Source: Lentzea albidocapillata subsp. violacea (GTDB lineage Bacteria > Actinomycetota > Actinomycetes > Mycobacteriales > Pseudonocardiaceae). From it: DNA of 64,000 bases. A model generated the notes under the pieces. It did not search any database. It was not told where the DNA came from and was given only the letters and a program-made list of their open reading frames with translations. Position numbers and translations under genes: made by a program. Position 1 is the stretch's first letter; each line of letters starts with the position of its first letter. Below are positions 25,185-34,046 of the stretch, in pieces. The stretch spans positions 434,001 through 498,000 of the forward strand of contig NZ_FNET01000001.1 of assembly GCF_900100275.1 (NCBI RefSeq), given 5' to 3'.

Positions 25185-26032
25185 GAGGTCCTCCGGACTT
25201 GGTCGACGGCGAGGCGTCCGGCGCGGCCGATCACCGCGTCGGCGGCGGGGTTGCGCAGGTCGAGCGACTGCGAGCGGGTGAACACCGCGACGGCGTAGCC
25301 GCGGCCGTCCGGGTAGGTGACGACGCCGGCCTCGTTGCGGACGCCCGGCAGCGTGCCGGTCTTGGCGGCGACCAGGACGTCGGCGGGGAAGCCCGACGAG
25401 AGCCGGTGCGGCCAGATCTGCTGGGCCATGATCGCCCGTACCCGCTCGCACGCCTCGGGTGCGGCGGCGCGATCGGTCCAGATCGCGTCGAGCAGTGTCG
25501 TGATCTCCCTCGGCGTCGAGGAGGTGGTGCGTTCGGGATCCACAATGGACAGCTTGGGAACCAGGGCGGGATCCGTCAGCGCCTCCTCGACGTCGTCGGT
25601 GCCGAGGTCCGCGACCACCGAGGCGAACAGGTCCTCGCAGCACCCCAGGATCCGGGTCCGCGGCAGCCCGGCCACCACCGCGTCGACGGCGGCCTGCCCG
25701 ACGCGGTGGAAGACGACGTCCGTCGCGGCGTTGTCGCTCATGGTCATCATGAACAACGCCAGGTCGCGCCAGCTCATCTCGACGTCGTCGCGGCACCCGG
25801 CCGTGCCGATCCCGCCGATCCGGTAGCGGGGCGTGACGCGCGTCCGCGCCATCTCGTCGAGCCGTCCCGCCGCCACCTCGGCCGCGTAGGCCACGGCGAC
25901 CGGGATCTTGAACACCGACGCCAGCACGACCTGCTCGTCCGCGCCGTGCCCGGCCTCCGGGCCGTCGACCCCGATCTCGCGGGCGTGCACGAACCCTTCC
26001 ACGCCCGCTTCGGCGAAGGCCTCCGCGATCAC
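25181..26032 (-). CDS. Class A beta-lactamase-like serine hydrolase
   Basis: The 283-residue protein has all three penicillin-binding-fold motifs: SVFK (Ser39, Lys42), SDN (about residues 99-101) and KTG near residue 223. No signal peptide is seen, which is unusual for a true beta-lactamase and suggests cytoplasmic action on peptides or amides. The start is GTG (26032), overlapping the stop of the upstream class C-like hydrolase by 4 bp. The operon context suggests hydrolysis of imported D-peptides or beta-lactam-like compounds. An omega-loop Glu of classical class A enzymes is not clearly identifiable. Confidence 0.75.
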   Translation of the reverse strand: MIAEAFAEAGVEGFVHAREIGVDGPEAGHGADEQVVLASVFKIPVAVAYAAEVAAGRLDEMARTRVTPRYRIGGIGTAGCRDDVEMSWRDLALFMMTMSDNAATDVVFHRVGQAAVDAVVAGLPRTRILGCCEDLFASVVADLGTDDVEEALTDPALVPKLSIVDPERTTSSTPREITTLLDAIWTDRAAAPEACERVRAIMAQQIWPHRLSSGFPADVLVAAKTGTLPGVRNEAGVVTYPDGRGYAVAVFTRSQSLDLRNPAADAVIGRAGRLAVDQVRRTS

Positions 26033-27405
26033 CGGACGACCCGGCGGTCCGCGCGGCCGGTGTGCAGGAACAGCGCCCGCCCGTTGCCGTCGTCACCGAC
26101 GAACGCGTGCGGCATGTGGATGCCCATGACGGGCTCGGCGGCGACGAGCGTGTCGTCGCGCCACGGCACCAGTTCGGTCCTGCCGGCGGACTCCGGGCTC
26201 AGCTCGGCCATGATCCCCTTCGGGATGACCTCCATCCAGATCCGGCCGTCCTCGTCCTGGGTGACCACGCGCTCGCCGACCGCCGACACGTACACGCCGG
26301 TGAACCGCTCGCCGTCGACCCGCGCAGGTTCCGCTGCGGGCTCGGGCATCGCGGGCAGCTCGACGCCGGTGAGCTCGCGCAGCACGTGCCGGAAGATCGC
26401 CTGGTACAGGTCGATCGTCTTGCCGCCGTTGGTCAGCAGCGCGACGGCGACGCCGTGCTCGGGAACCAGGCGCAGGAAGGCGTTCTGCCCGATCGTGCCG
26501 CCGTCGTGCCCGATGACCGTCGCCTGTGGATAGTGGAACAGCTCCCAGCCGAGCCCCCAGGCGTCCCCCATCAACGCCAGGTCGGGCACCTGCACCTGGA
26601 CCTGCTGCATGGCCGCGACGCTGTCCGATGACAGCACCCCGGCGCCGTCGTTCATGTGCATGCGTGCGAACTTCAGCAGGTCGCGAGGGCTCATCGAGAG
26701 CACCGAGCCGGCCGGGGCGTTCGACCGCACCAAAGCCCAGACCGGCGCCGTCTGCGGCCCGGCGGCCTCGTCGTGGGTGAGGTGCCCGGCGGCGGCCCGG
26801 TGCAGGATCGCCTCGTACACGTCCGCGGCGGCGTGGGTCAGGCCGAGCGGCGCGAACAGGTGCTCGCGCAGGCAGTCGTCGTAGGACTTGCCGCGCACGA
26901 CCTCGACGATCCGGCCGAGCACGCAGTAGCCCGCGTTGTTGTAGCTGAACATCTCGCCGGGCGCGAAGAGCTGGGGCGTGTCGTGCAACGTGGCGACGTA
27001 CTTCTCGACGCAGTCGTCGCCGCGGCCGGTGTCGGTGAAGAGGTCACCTTCGAAGCCCGACGTGTGGTTCATCAACTGCCGCACCGTGATCCGCGCGGCG
27101 GCGTCCTCGTCGGCGATCCTGAAGTCGGCCAGGTAGTCCCGCACGGGCGCGTCGAGGTCCAGCAGGTCCTCGTCGACCAGTTGCATAGCGAGCGTCGTCG
27201 TCCAGACCTTGGTGATCGACCCGATCTGGAACAGCGAGTCGGTCGTCGTCTCGACGCCGGTGTTCTTGTTGAGCACCCCCGCCGCCGACTCGGCCACCTC
27301 GTCGCCGACGGTGACGGCGACCGCGGCACCGGGCACCCCGTGCTCGGCCAGCAGTCGCGGCAGGTTCTCCTGCAGCCAGTCGTTGATCTCGTTGAGCTTG
27401 GACAT
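26029..27405 (-). CDS. Class C beta-lactamase / D-aminopeptidase-like serine hydrolase
   Basis: The 458-residue protein has SITK (Ser63, Lys66) in FQIGSITKVWTTT, a tyrosine motif YNN in FSYNNAGYCVLG and an HDGG segment near residue 325. It ends in a beta-barrel-like C-terminal domain. The N-terminal half is very like the second half of the S9 fusion at 15792-19013 (shared GDNFTDTGRGDDC-type segment), so the two are paralogues. It has no signal peptide. It is the first gene of the operon; an ATG at 27405 with a GAGG site is preferred over a GTG 15 bases upstream. D-stereospecific peptide or amide hydrolysis is inferred. Confidence 0.8.
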   Translation of the reverse strand: MSKLNEINDWLQENLPRLLAEHGVPGAAVAVTVGDEVAESAAGVLNKNTGVETTTDSLFQIGSITKVWTTTLAMQLVDEDLLDLDAPVRDYLADFRIADEDAAARITVRQLMNHTSGFEGDLFTDTGRGDDCVEKYVATLHDTPQLFAPGEMFSYNNAGYCVLGRIVEVVRGKSYDDCLREHLFAPLGLTHAAADVYEAILHRAAAGHLTHDEAAGPQTAPVWALVRSNAPAGSVLSMSPRDLLKFARMHMNDGAGVLSSDSVAAMQQVQVQVPDLALMGDAWGLGWELFHYPQATVIGHDGGTIGQNAFLRLVPEHGVAVALLTNGGKTIDLYQAIFRHVLRELTGVELPAMPEPAAEPARVDGERFTGVYVSAVGERVVTQDEDGRIWMEVIPKGIMAELSPESAGRTELVPWRDDTLVAAEPVMGIHMPHAFVGDDGNGRALFLHTGRADRRVVR

Positions 27406-27639
27406 CCGCGCCTCATCCACGTCGACGTGACTCCGGTCACCGCCAACGCTAGGTTCGGCGCCCGCACGGACACCTCGTCGCCGCCGACGAATCTGACCTC
27501 CCCGATCTGTCCGCGCCGACGAACCCACCCGGTGGTAGAGCCTGCTCCACCCCGGTCCCGGCAGCCTGCGTGATCGCTCCGCACCGCCTCGCAGATCTAC
27601 GTTCTTGCTCAGAAGTCGTTGCGAGCCAAGGAGAACGTG
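27406..27639. promoter_or_regulatory. Divergent intergenic region
   Basis: This 234-bp gap separates the minus-strand peptide-salvage operon from the plus-strand ABC exporter, so it must hold both promoters. I could not pick convincing -35/-10 pairs or a strong palindrome. On the plus side the exporter gene has an aaggaga ribosome binding site. Confidence 0.5.
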
Positions 27640-28371
27640 ATGAGTGCAGACGCGCTGTCGCTGCAGGCGGTGCGGAAGGTGTACGGCTCCGGGGGTGGTG
27701 CCGTCACCGCGCTGGACGAGGTCACCGTCGCCATCCGGCGGGGCACGTTCACCGCCGTGATGGGACCGTCCGGCTCGGGCAAGAGCACCTTCCTGCACTG
27801 CGCGTCGGGCATGGACCGGCCGACGTCCGGGCGCGTGCTGCTCGGCGACACCGATCTCGGCGGCCTGAAGGAGGCCGCGCTGACGCGGGTGCGGCGCGAC
27901 CGGATCGGGTTCGTCTTCCAGGCCTACAACCTGCTGCCGTCGCTGACCGTCGAGCAGAACGTCACCCTGCCGCTGCGCCTCGCCGGACGCGCGGCGGACC
28001 GGGGCTGGCTGCACGAGATCGTCGGCAGGGTCGGTCTAGACGGGCGGCTCGACCGGCTTCCCGCCGAGCTGTCCGGCGGCCAGCAGCAACGCGTCGCGAT
28101 CGCCCGTGCGCTGGTGGCCCGGCCCGAGGTGGTGCTGGCCGACGAACCGACCGGCGCGCTGGACTCCAGGACCGCGCACCAGGTGCTGACGCTGCTGCGG
28201 TCCATTGTGGACGACATGGGGCAGACGGTCCTGATGGTCACGCACGACCCCGTAGCCGCTTCGGCCGCGCACAGCGTGCTGTTCCTGGCGGACGGACGGC
28301 TCGCGGGCGAACTGGTCGCGCCAACTCCGGAGAAGGTCGCCGAGCGCATGACGCACCTGGGGGAGTGGTGA
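27640..28371 (+). CDS. ABC exporter ATPase (MacB/LolD-like)
   Basis: The 243-residue protein has GPSGSGKST (Walker A), the Q-loop FQAYNLLPSLTVEQNV typical of the MacB/LolD/FtsE class, signature LSGGQQQR, Walker B VLADEPTGALD and VTHDP. The ATG at 27640 follows aaggaga. It partners the FtsX-type permease encoded 79 bp downstream. Such pairs export peptides, lipids or antibiotics, or act as mechanotransmission devices. The substrate is not evident here. Confidence 0.9.
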   Translation: MSADALSLQAVRKVYGSGGGAVTALDEVTVAIRRGTFTAVMGPSGSGKSTFLHCASGMDRPTSGRVLLGDTDLGGLKEAALTRVRRDRIGFVFQAYNLLPSLTVEQNVTLPLRLAGRAADRGWLHEIVGRVGLDGRLDRLPAELSGGQQQRVAIARALVARPEVVLADEPTGALDSRTAHQVLTLLRSIVDDMGQTVLMVTHDPVAASAAHSVLFLADGRLAGELVAPTPEKVAERMTHLGEW

Positions 28372-28450
28372 TCGTGGGACAGGTCCTGACCGCCGATTTG
28401 CCGGCCTTCGCGCTGGTGATCGCATGGAAGTTCGTGGGGAGTGACCGGCG

Positions 28451-30931
28451 GTGCTGAGCCTTGCCTGGCAGACCGTGAAGGCCCGCACCAGCGGGTTCAT
28501 CGGCGCGTTCGTCGCCATCCTGTGCGGCACCGCGCTCGTCGCGGCCTGCGGGATCCTGATGGAGTCGGGCCTGCGCGGCGGCGTGCCGACCCAGCGCTAC
28601 GCGGCCGCCGACGCGGTCGTCACCGGTGACCGGATCGTGCGGCCGCCCGGCGGCGACGTCACGGCGTTCGAACACGCCGCCGAACAGCCCTCCCTGCCCG
28701 CGGCGCTGGTCGCCAAGATCGCCGCGGTGCCGGGCGCGCGGGCCGTTCCCGAGCAGACGTTCCCTGCCGTGGTGGTCGGGCCGGACGGGCAGCCGCTCGC
28801 GAGCAAGTCCTCGTACGGTCACAACTGGGACTCCGCCGTGCTGGCGCCGTTCACGCTGAAGCAGGGCACCGCGCCGAAGCCGGGCGAGGTCGTCCTGGAC
28901 TCGGGGCTGGCGGCCGAGGCGGGCGTGGGTGTGGGTGGCGACGTCAGGATCATGACCCGTTCCGTCCCCGGGACCTACCGCGTGGCCGGAGTCGCCGAGG
29001 CGGCCGGACAGGCGCGCCAGGCCTCGGTGTTCTTCAGCGAGACCGAGGCGGCCGCGCTCTTCGGACGCTCCGGCCAGGTGAGCGCCATCGGCGTGCTGGG
29101 CGCCGATGCCCGGCAGATCGAGAAGGTTCTCACGAACGACCACGTCACGGTGTCGTCCGGTGCCGACCGCAGCGCCGCCGAGTTCGACGACGTCAGCCAG
29201 ACCAAGTCGATCCTCGCGATCCTGGCCGGCTCGTTCGGCGGGTACGCGGTCCTGGTCGCGATCTTCGTCGTGGCCAGCACCCTCGCCCTGACCGTCGAGC
29301 AACGCCGCCGCGAGTTCGCCTTGCTGCGGGCCGTGGGCGCGACGCCGAGGCAGATCCGCAAGCTCATCGGCGTCGAGACGACGGTCGTCTCGGTCATCGC
29401 CGGCGTGATCGGCAGCCTGCTCGGCATCGGGGTCAGCCAGGGACTGCGGGCCGCGTTCGTGCGGATCGGCGTGGTGCCGGCCGACTTCGACCTCTCGATC
29501 AGTCCGATTCCGCTGGTGGCGGCCCTGCTCATCGGGGTGGGCGCGGCGCGGCTCGCGGCCTGGAGCGCGTCGCGCCGGCCGTCGTCGATCAACCCGGTCG
29601 AGGCGCTGGGGGAGGCCGCCGTGCAGAAGCGGGACGTCGGCAGGGTCCGGCTGGCCATCGGATGGGTCCTGACCGCGATGGGACTCGGCGCGACCGTGGT
29701 GCCGTTGTTCGTCGGCGGGCAGATCGGCGCGGCGCTCGCGGTGTCGGCGGCACTCGTGCTGATCATCGGGCTGGCGCTCACCGGGCCAAGGGTGATCGGG
29801 GCGGCGGTCCGGGTGATCGCGCCGGTGCTGGCCAGGTCGTCCGGCGTGAGCGGCTATCTGGCCTCGGCGAACGTGCTGAAGAACTCGCGGAGGCTCGCGG
29901 CCGCGGTGACGCCGCTGATGCTCGCCATCGGGTTCGCGGTGGTGAACTTCTACAGCCAGACGACGTTCACGGCCGCCGTGCAGCAGCAGACCGAGCGGTC
30001 GATCACCGCCGATCACGTGATCACCGGTGTCACCGGCGTGCCCGCCGAGATCGTCCGGCAGATTCCGGGCGGGACGGCCACGTCGCTGGTGCGCACGCAG
30101 GTGATCACGGCGAGCAGGACCGGTGACAGCGTCGAGGTGCAGAGCCGTCCGGCCAACGGCCTCGACTCCACCGCGAGCGGCATGGTCGACCTCGGTGTCG
30201 TGTCCGGCAGCCTCGACGACCTCCGGACGGGCACGGTCGCGTTGAGCGACGCGCACGCCTCCTGGGAGGACAAGCGTGTCGGCGACACGGTGGAGTTCTG
30301 GTTCGCCGACGGCCAGCAGGCGAAGCTGAGGGTCGTCGCGACCTACGAGCACGACCTCGTGTTCGGCGACTACGTGCTGTCCGCCGCCGACGCCCGTGCC
30401 CACACCACGGCCGGCATGGACAGCGCCGTGCTCGTGAAGGGCGCGGACGTCACCGCTCTCAACTACCTGACCAGCCGCTATCCGGGGTTGCAGGTGACCG
30501 AGCGGGTGGCTGCGCAGGACCGCAGCGCCGAGCGGACCCAGTTCCTGCTCAACCTGGTCGCGGTCGGTGTGATCCTCGGCTACGTCGCGATCTCCGTGTC
30601 GAACACGCTGGTGATGTCCACGGCCGCGCGCCGCCGCGAGTTCGCCCTGCTGCGGCTGGTCGGCACCGGACGCCGCCAGATCGTCCGGATGATGCGGACC
30701 GAAGCGTTGCTGACGGTGGGCCTGGCCGCGGTGCTGGGGTCACTCGTGGCGGCGGTGCCGCTGGCAATGCTCGCGCTCGGCCTCATCGGGAGCCCGCTGC
30801 CCGCCGGGTCGATCCTGGTCTACCTGGGCGCGCTCGCCGGTGCCACGCTGCTCGGCCTCGTGTCGGTGGCGGTGTCCACCCGGTTGTCGTTGCGCGGCAA
30901 GCCCATCGACACGATCGGCATGCGGGAGTGA
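28451..30931 (+). CDS. FtsX-type ABC permease, double MacB-like module
   Basis: The 826-residue protein has an N-terminal helix, a large extracytoplasmic domain, three helices with the FtsX signature RRREFALLRAVGATPRQIRKL, a middle stretch of helices, a second outer domain, and a final three-helix block with RRREFALLRLVGTGRRQIVRM. It is thus a duplicated FtsX permease in one chain, as is common in actinobacterial exporters of the Bce/Mac type. The start is GTG. Together with the preceding ATPase it forms a complete transporter, and a strong terminator follows at once. Confidence 0.88.
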   Translation: MLSLAWQTVKARTSGFIGAFVAILCGTALVAACGILMESGLRGGVPTQRYAAADAVVTGDRIVRPPGGDVTAFEHAAEQPSLPAALVAKIAAVPGARAVPEQTFPAVVVGPDGQPLASKSSYGHNWDSAVLAPFTLKQGTAPKPGEVVLDSGLAAEAGVGVGGDVRIMTRSVPGTYRVAGVAEAAGQARQASVFFSETEAAALFGRSGQVSAIGVLGADARQIEKVLTNDHVTVSSGADRSAAEFDDVSQTKSILAILAGSFGGYAVLVAIFVVASTLALTVEQRRREFALLRAVGATPRQIRKLIGVETTVVSVIAGVIGSLLGIGVSQGLRAAFVRIGVVPADFDLSISPIPLVAALLIGVGAARLAAWSASRRPSSINPVEALGEAAVQKRDVGRVRLAIGWVLTAMGLGATVVPLFVGGQIGAALAVSAALVLIIGLALTGPRVIGAAVRVIAPVLARSSGVSGYLASANVLKNSRRLAAAVTPLMLAIGFAVVNFYSQTTFTAAVQQQTERSITADHVITGVTGVPAEIVRQIPGGTATSLVRTQVITASRTGDSVEVQSRPANGLDSTASGMVDLGVVSGSLDDLRTGTVALSDAHASWEDKRVGDTVEFWFADGQQAKLRVVATYEHDLVFGDYVLSAADARAHTTAGMDSAVLVKGADVTALNYLTSRYPGLQVTERVAAQDRSAERTQFLLNLVAVGVILGYVAISVSNTLVMSTAARRREFALLRLVGTGRRQIVRMMRTEALLTVGLAAVLGSLVAAVPLAMLALGLIGSPLPAGSILVYLGALAGATLLGLVSVAVSTRLSLRGKPIDTIGMRE

Positions 30932-30939
30932 ACGCGAGG

Positions 30940-30966
30940 AAAGCCACCCGGACTGGGTGGCTTTTT
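30940..30966 (+). terminator. Intrinsic terminator after ABC exporter
   Basis: The sequence aaagccaccc-ggac-tgggtggctttttc forms a 9-10 bp stem with a 4-base loop and a T-run, a textbook rho-independent terminator directly after the permease stop codon. Confidence 0.9.
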
Positions 30967-31094
30967 CTCGTGCCGTCATCAGCCCACGGGCGGTGCCATG
31001 TCGAACCAGTTGAAGCCCTCCACCAGCTGCGTGGTGGACCCTCAACCCCAGGAGCGAAACGTTGGGTGTATCAGGCCATCCCCACGCACCTCCG

Positions 31095-32411
31095 CTAAAG
31101 AACCTGCTGGATCGGGCTGGGCTGCCTGCCGAGGTGCATCGGCATCGAATGCAGCCCGTAGACGATCGAGAGCTTGCGGAACGACAGGTCGCCCGGCGCG
31201 ACCGCGAGGCGCATCTCCGGGAACCGCTTGACGAGCGCCGGGTAGGCGATCCTCAGCTCGATCTTCGCGAGCTCGGCGCCGATGCAGCGGTGCGCGCCGT
31301 AGCCGAACGCGAGGTGCTGGCCCGCGGCACGCTCCGGAACGATGACGTCCGGGCTGGGGTACGCGCTCGGGTCGCGGTTCGCCTGGGACAGCGAGCACGC
31401 CACGATGTCGCCCGCCTTGATCTTCGTGCCGGCGACCTCGATGTCGTGCCGCGCGATCCGCAGGAACGCCACCGACACGACGCTGAGGTGCCGCAGCAGC
31501 TCGTCGACCAGCCCGTTCACGGCCTTGTCGTCGCCGAGCGCCTGTTCGCGCAGGCCGGGGTCGCGCAGCAGCGCGAGGGTGCCGAGCGAGATCATGCTGG
31601 CCGTCGTCTCGAACCCGCCGGTGAGCAGGCCGTCCGCGAGGCCCGCGAGCTCGTCGTCGCCCAGGTCGTCGCCGTGCTTGCGGACGAGTTCGCCGAGCAG
31701 CCCGTCGGTCGGGGCCAGGCGCTGGGACCGCACGAGCTCCCGGAAGTAGACGATCGACTCGGACACGGCCGACAGCGACGTCGTGGCCGCACCGCCGAGG
31801 TCGAACCGCGAGACGCTGCGGCGCTGGAACTCCTCGCGCTCACTCGCGGGCACGCCCAGCAGTTCGCAGATCGTGAGCGCCGGCACGGTCATCGCGAAGT
31901 GCTCGACGAGGTCGACGGGGCCGTCCTTCATGGACATCAGGTCGAGCTGGTCCGCCACGATCGCCTCGATCCGCGGCACGAGCCGGGAGAGGCGGCGCAT
32001 GGTGAACTCCGGCGTCAGCACCTTGCGCAGCCGCGTGTGCTCCGGCGGGTCGCTGAACCCCAGTCCGCCCGGTGCCTCGTCGGAGAACAACCCGAGCTCG
32101 CGCAGGTGCCCGAAGTCGTTGCTGAACGCCTCGGAGTCCACGAGCACCTGCTTGGACGCCTCGTAACCCGTCACCAGCCACACCGTCACCGGCAGCGGCA
32201 GTCGCGTCACCGGCCCGTGGGCCTGCATCCGCGCCAGCTCCGGCACGGGGTCCAGGCCGTTGCGCCGCAGTGGAGCGAGCACCTTCGAGGGCACGAACCA
32301 GGACGACTCGAGGTCGAACCCGGTCTTGCTCAGGTGCGCGAGGAACCGTTTCCCCATCCACTCGGTGACGCGCGACCGGACGTCGGTCGCTGACTGCAGA
32401 ACTTCCCACAT
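31095..32411 (-). CDS. Cytochrome P450
   Basis: The 438-residue protein has the heme-ligand loop AFGYGAHRCIGAELAK (Cys near residue 373), an I-helix oxygen-activation segment GGFETTAS, and a class I bacterial P450 length. It should be soluble and need a ferredoxin and reductase, none of which is encoded nearby. The ATG at 32411 has a ggaggga site. Upstream (about 32490-32535) two direct repeats of the type GTATGAC occur, possibly promoter-proximal regulator sites. Substrate is unknown; the gene stands alone between the exporter terminator and broken genes. Confidence 0.9.
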   Translation of the reverse strand: MWEVLQSATDVRSRVTEWMGKRFLAHLSKTGFDLESSWFVPSKVLAPLRRNGLDPVPELARMQAHGPVTRLPLPVTVWLVTGYEASKQVLVDSEAFSNDFGHLRELGLFSDEAPGGLGFSDPPEHTRLRKVLTPEFTMRRLSRLVPRIEAIVADQLDLMSMKDGPVDLVEHFAMTVPALTICELLGVPASEREEFQRRSVSRFDLGGAATTSLSAVSESIVYFRELVRSQRLAPTDGLLGELVRKHGDDLGDDELAGLADGLLTGGFETTASMISLGTLALLRDPGLREQALGDDKAVNGLVDELLRHLSVVSVAFLRIARHDIEVAGTKIKAGDIVACSLSQANRDPSAYPSPDVIVPERAAGQHLAFGYGAHRCIGAELAKIELRIAYPALVKRFPEMRLAVAPGDLSFRKLSIVYGLHSMPMHLGRQPSPIQQVL

Positions 32412-32544
32412 GACGCGGCTGTCCCTCCGGCGGAAAGGGGGTTACGAGCTGATGATGTCCAACGGAACGGACAATAACGACGTGGCCGTCCGCCCGCGTC
32501 ATACCTGGGCCTAACGCGCCGTCATACTTTGGTCCAGATGTCGA

Positions 32545-32850
32545 TCAGAACCAGTGCAGGCAATGCGGAGGGCGTTCGGCACGGAACAGAGCGTCAGCTT
32601 TCACCGTGGATCCGTGAGCCTGGAAATGTCCGGCCCGGACGAGCGTACTGGGGGCCGTTCCGCCCAGGTAGATCGAGCCCAGGTCCCGCACGTCCAGCGA
32701 CAGGTCCGGAGCGCGGGTCGTCGACGGCGAGCACGAGCTCGTCGGGCCCGCGCCCAGGGCCCACCAGCGGTGCGGCCTCGACAGCGCGCCGGGTTGGGTG
32801 CGGCGGTAGCGGTCGCAGACCTCCTCCGGCACGAGCACAGACGCTTTTTC
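32545..32850 (-). pseudogene. Fragment of Eis-like GNAT acetyltransferase (C-terminal part)
   Basis: On the minus strand this stretch encodes YRRTQPGALSRPHRWW, then LDVRDLGSIYLGGTAPSTLVR, and ends ALFRAERPPHCLHWF. This is the pattern of the sterol-carrier-like C-terminal domain of Eis-family N-acetyltransferases. The catalytic GNAT domain is missing and the middle appears frameshifted (around 32740-32770). It abuts a methyltransferase fragment on the opposite strand. It is a gene relic. Confidence 0.6.
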
Positions 32851-32866
32851 TGGCAAGGTCTCCGCG

Positions 32867-33211
32867 GTGACGAGCGCAGAGGCGCTGCGGGAGTGCCTGC
32901 GCGTCCCGCGGCCCGGCGGACGGCTCGTCGTCACCTGCTGGCAGGCGGCCGAGCCCGGGGACGAGCGCGTCTGGCGCCGCATCCGCGAACTCGACCTCGC
33001 CCGCCAGCTTCCCGAGGCCGGCTTCACCGACACCGAGGTCGTCGACCGGCCGCAGTGGCGGGAACGGGAGAAGCGGATGTGGGAGGAGGCTCTCGCCACC
33101 GACGCACCCGGCGACCCCGCGATGGTGTCGATGCGGGAGGAGGCGCGGAGCGTCCTGGCGACCTTCGACCAGAAGCGCCGCGTCCTCGCCACCGCGACCA
33201 GACCCCGCTGA
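32867..33211 (+). pseudogene. C-terminal fragment of class I SAM-dependent methyltransferase
   Basis: The frame encodes EALRECLRVPRPGGRLVVTCW followed by a plausible C-terminal region (REREKRMWEEALA). The RVLRPGGRLVV-type segment is motif III/post-III of class I methyltransferases. The SAM-binding glycine loop and all upstream sequence are absent, so the product would be inactive. It may have lost its N-terminus in the event that truncated the neighbouring acetyltransferase. Confidence 0.6.
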
Positions 33212-33961
33212 TCAGTGGCAGTGGCCCTGCCGCCCCAGCGTCTGCACCGGCGTCGCCCCCGGACGGGTCCACTGCGGCACGGGCCTGCTGTCCTCGCCCC
33301 AGCTGGAGTCGCCGTCGGCGTTCGTCCGCCAGAACCACCCCGCCGGCCGTGACTCGGGCCAGCCCTCCGGATGCTGCTCCCACACCTCGCCGCGCCCGTA
33401 CACGGTCATGTCGAGCAGCGCCAGCGACCCGTTGACCCCCTCACAGCCGCGCGCGGTCGTGGAGTAGGTGAGGAACGTGCGGTCGCCATCGCGCAGGTAG
33501 CTGGTCAGGTATCCCATGTCGCCACCGGCGGGACCGTCCACTCCGCGCACCGAGTACCAGGGCTGTTTGTAGCCCATGAACTCCACGAACGGCGCCACCT
33601 CGTCCCACGCACCGGTGGTCAGCATCGCGAACGAGACCCCGCGCGCGTTGAGGTAGGCGGCGTCGTCGAAGTGCCACGGCATATGGGTGCAGCCCTCGCA
33701 CTGCCCCTGGTGCGGCGCGCCGTCCCACCACATGTGCTTGTAGACGACGAGCTCGTCCCGCCCCTGGAACAGCTCCACGAACGGCACAGGCCCCTCGGCA
33801 CCGACGACCTCGACCTTGCCGTCGAACTCGACCATCGGCAGCTTCCGGCGTTCGGCCGCGATCGCGTCGCCCTCGCGGGTGTGGGCCTTCTCGCGGACCA
33901 GCAGCGCGTCGCGGGCCTGCTGCCAGGTGGCGAGGTCGGCGACGGGCGGGCGTCCGGTCAT
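33212..33961 (-). CDS. DUF899 family thioredoxin-fold protein
   Basis: The 249-residue protein opens with the family's WQQARDALLVREKAHTREGD and RRKLPMVEF. It then has CEGCTHMPWH, a CxxC-like thioredoxin-fold motif, with RDELVVYKHMWW and DMTVYGRGEVWEQHPEGWPE. DUF899 proteins are thioredoxin-like with no firm function. The ATG at 33961 follows a GGAGG site, and the longer frame is not supported. A short inverted repeat (gtggttg/caaccac) lies just upstream at about 33973-34002. Confidence 0.85.
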   Translation of the reverse strand: MTGRPPVADLATWQQARDALLVREKAHTREGDAIAAERRKLPMVEFDGKVEVVGAEGPVPFVELFQGRDELVVYKHMWWDGAPHQGQCEGCTHMPWHFDDAAYLNARGVSFAMLTTGAWDEVAPFVEFMGYKQPWYSVRGVDGPAGGDMGYLTSYLRDGDRTFLTYSTTARGCEGVNGSLALLDMTVYGRGEVWEQHPEGWPESRPAGWFWRTNADGDSSWGEDSRPVPQWTRPGATPVQTLGRQGHCH

Positions 33962-34046
33962 GATCAGTCCTCCGTGGTTGCGTGAGTGTCCTTGCACAAC
34001 CACGTCGAAGCTGTTTCCGCCGTTTCGACATGTCCAGCTCGGCGCC

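Noticed and set aside
25181-26032. Genuine secreted beta-lactamase resistance gene
   Set aside because: Motifs are present but there is no signal peptide, and the operon is catabolic, so resistance is not the best reading.
28238-30403. 721-codon minus-strand frame
   Set aside because: Antisense to the FtsX-type permease; composition is shadow-like.
30967-31094. Possible gene tail reading FNWFDMAPPVG on the minus strand
   Set aside because: Only about 18 plausible codons with no recognisable family; too little to annotate.
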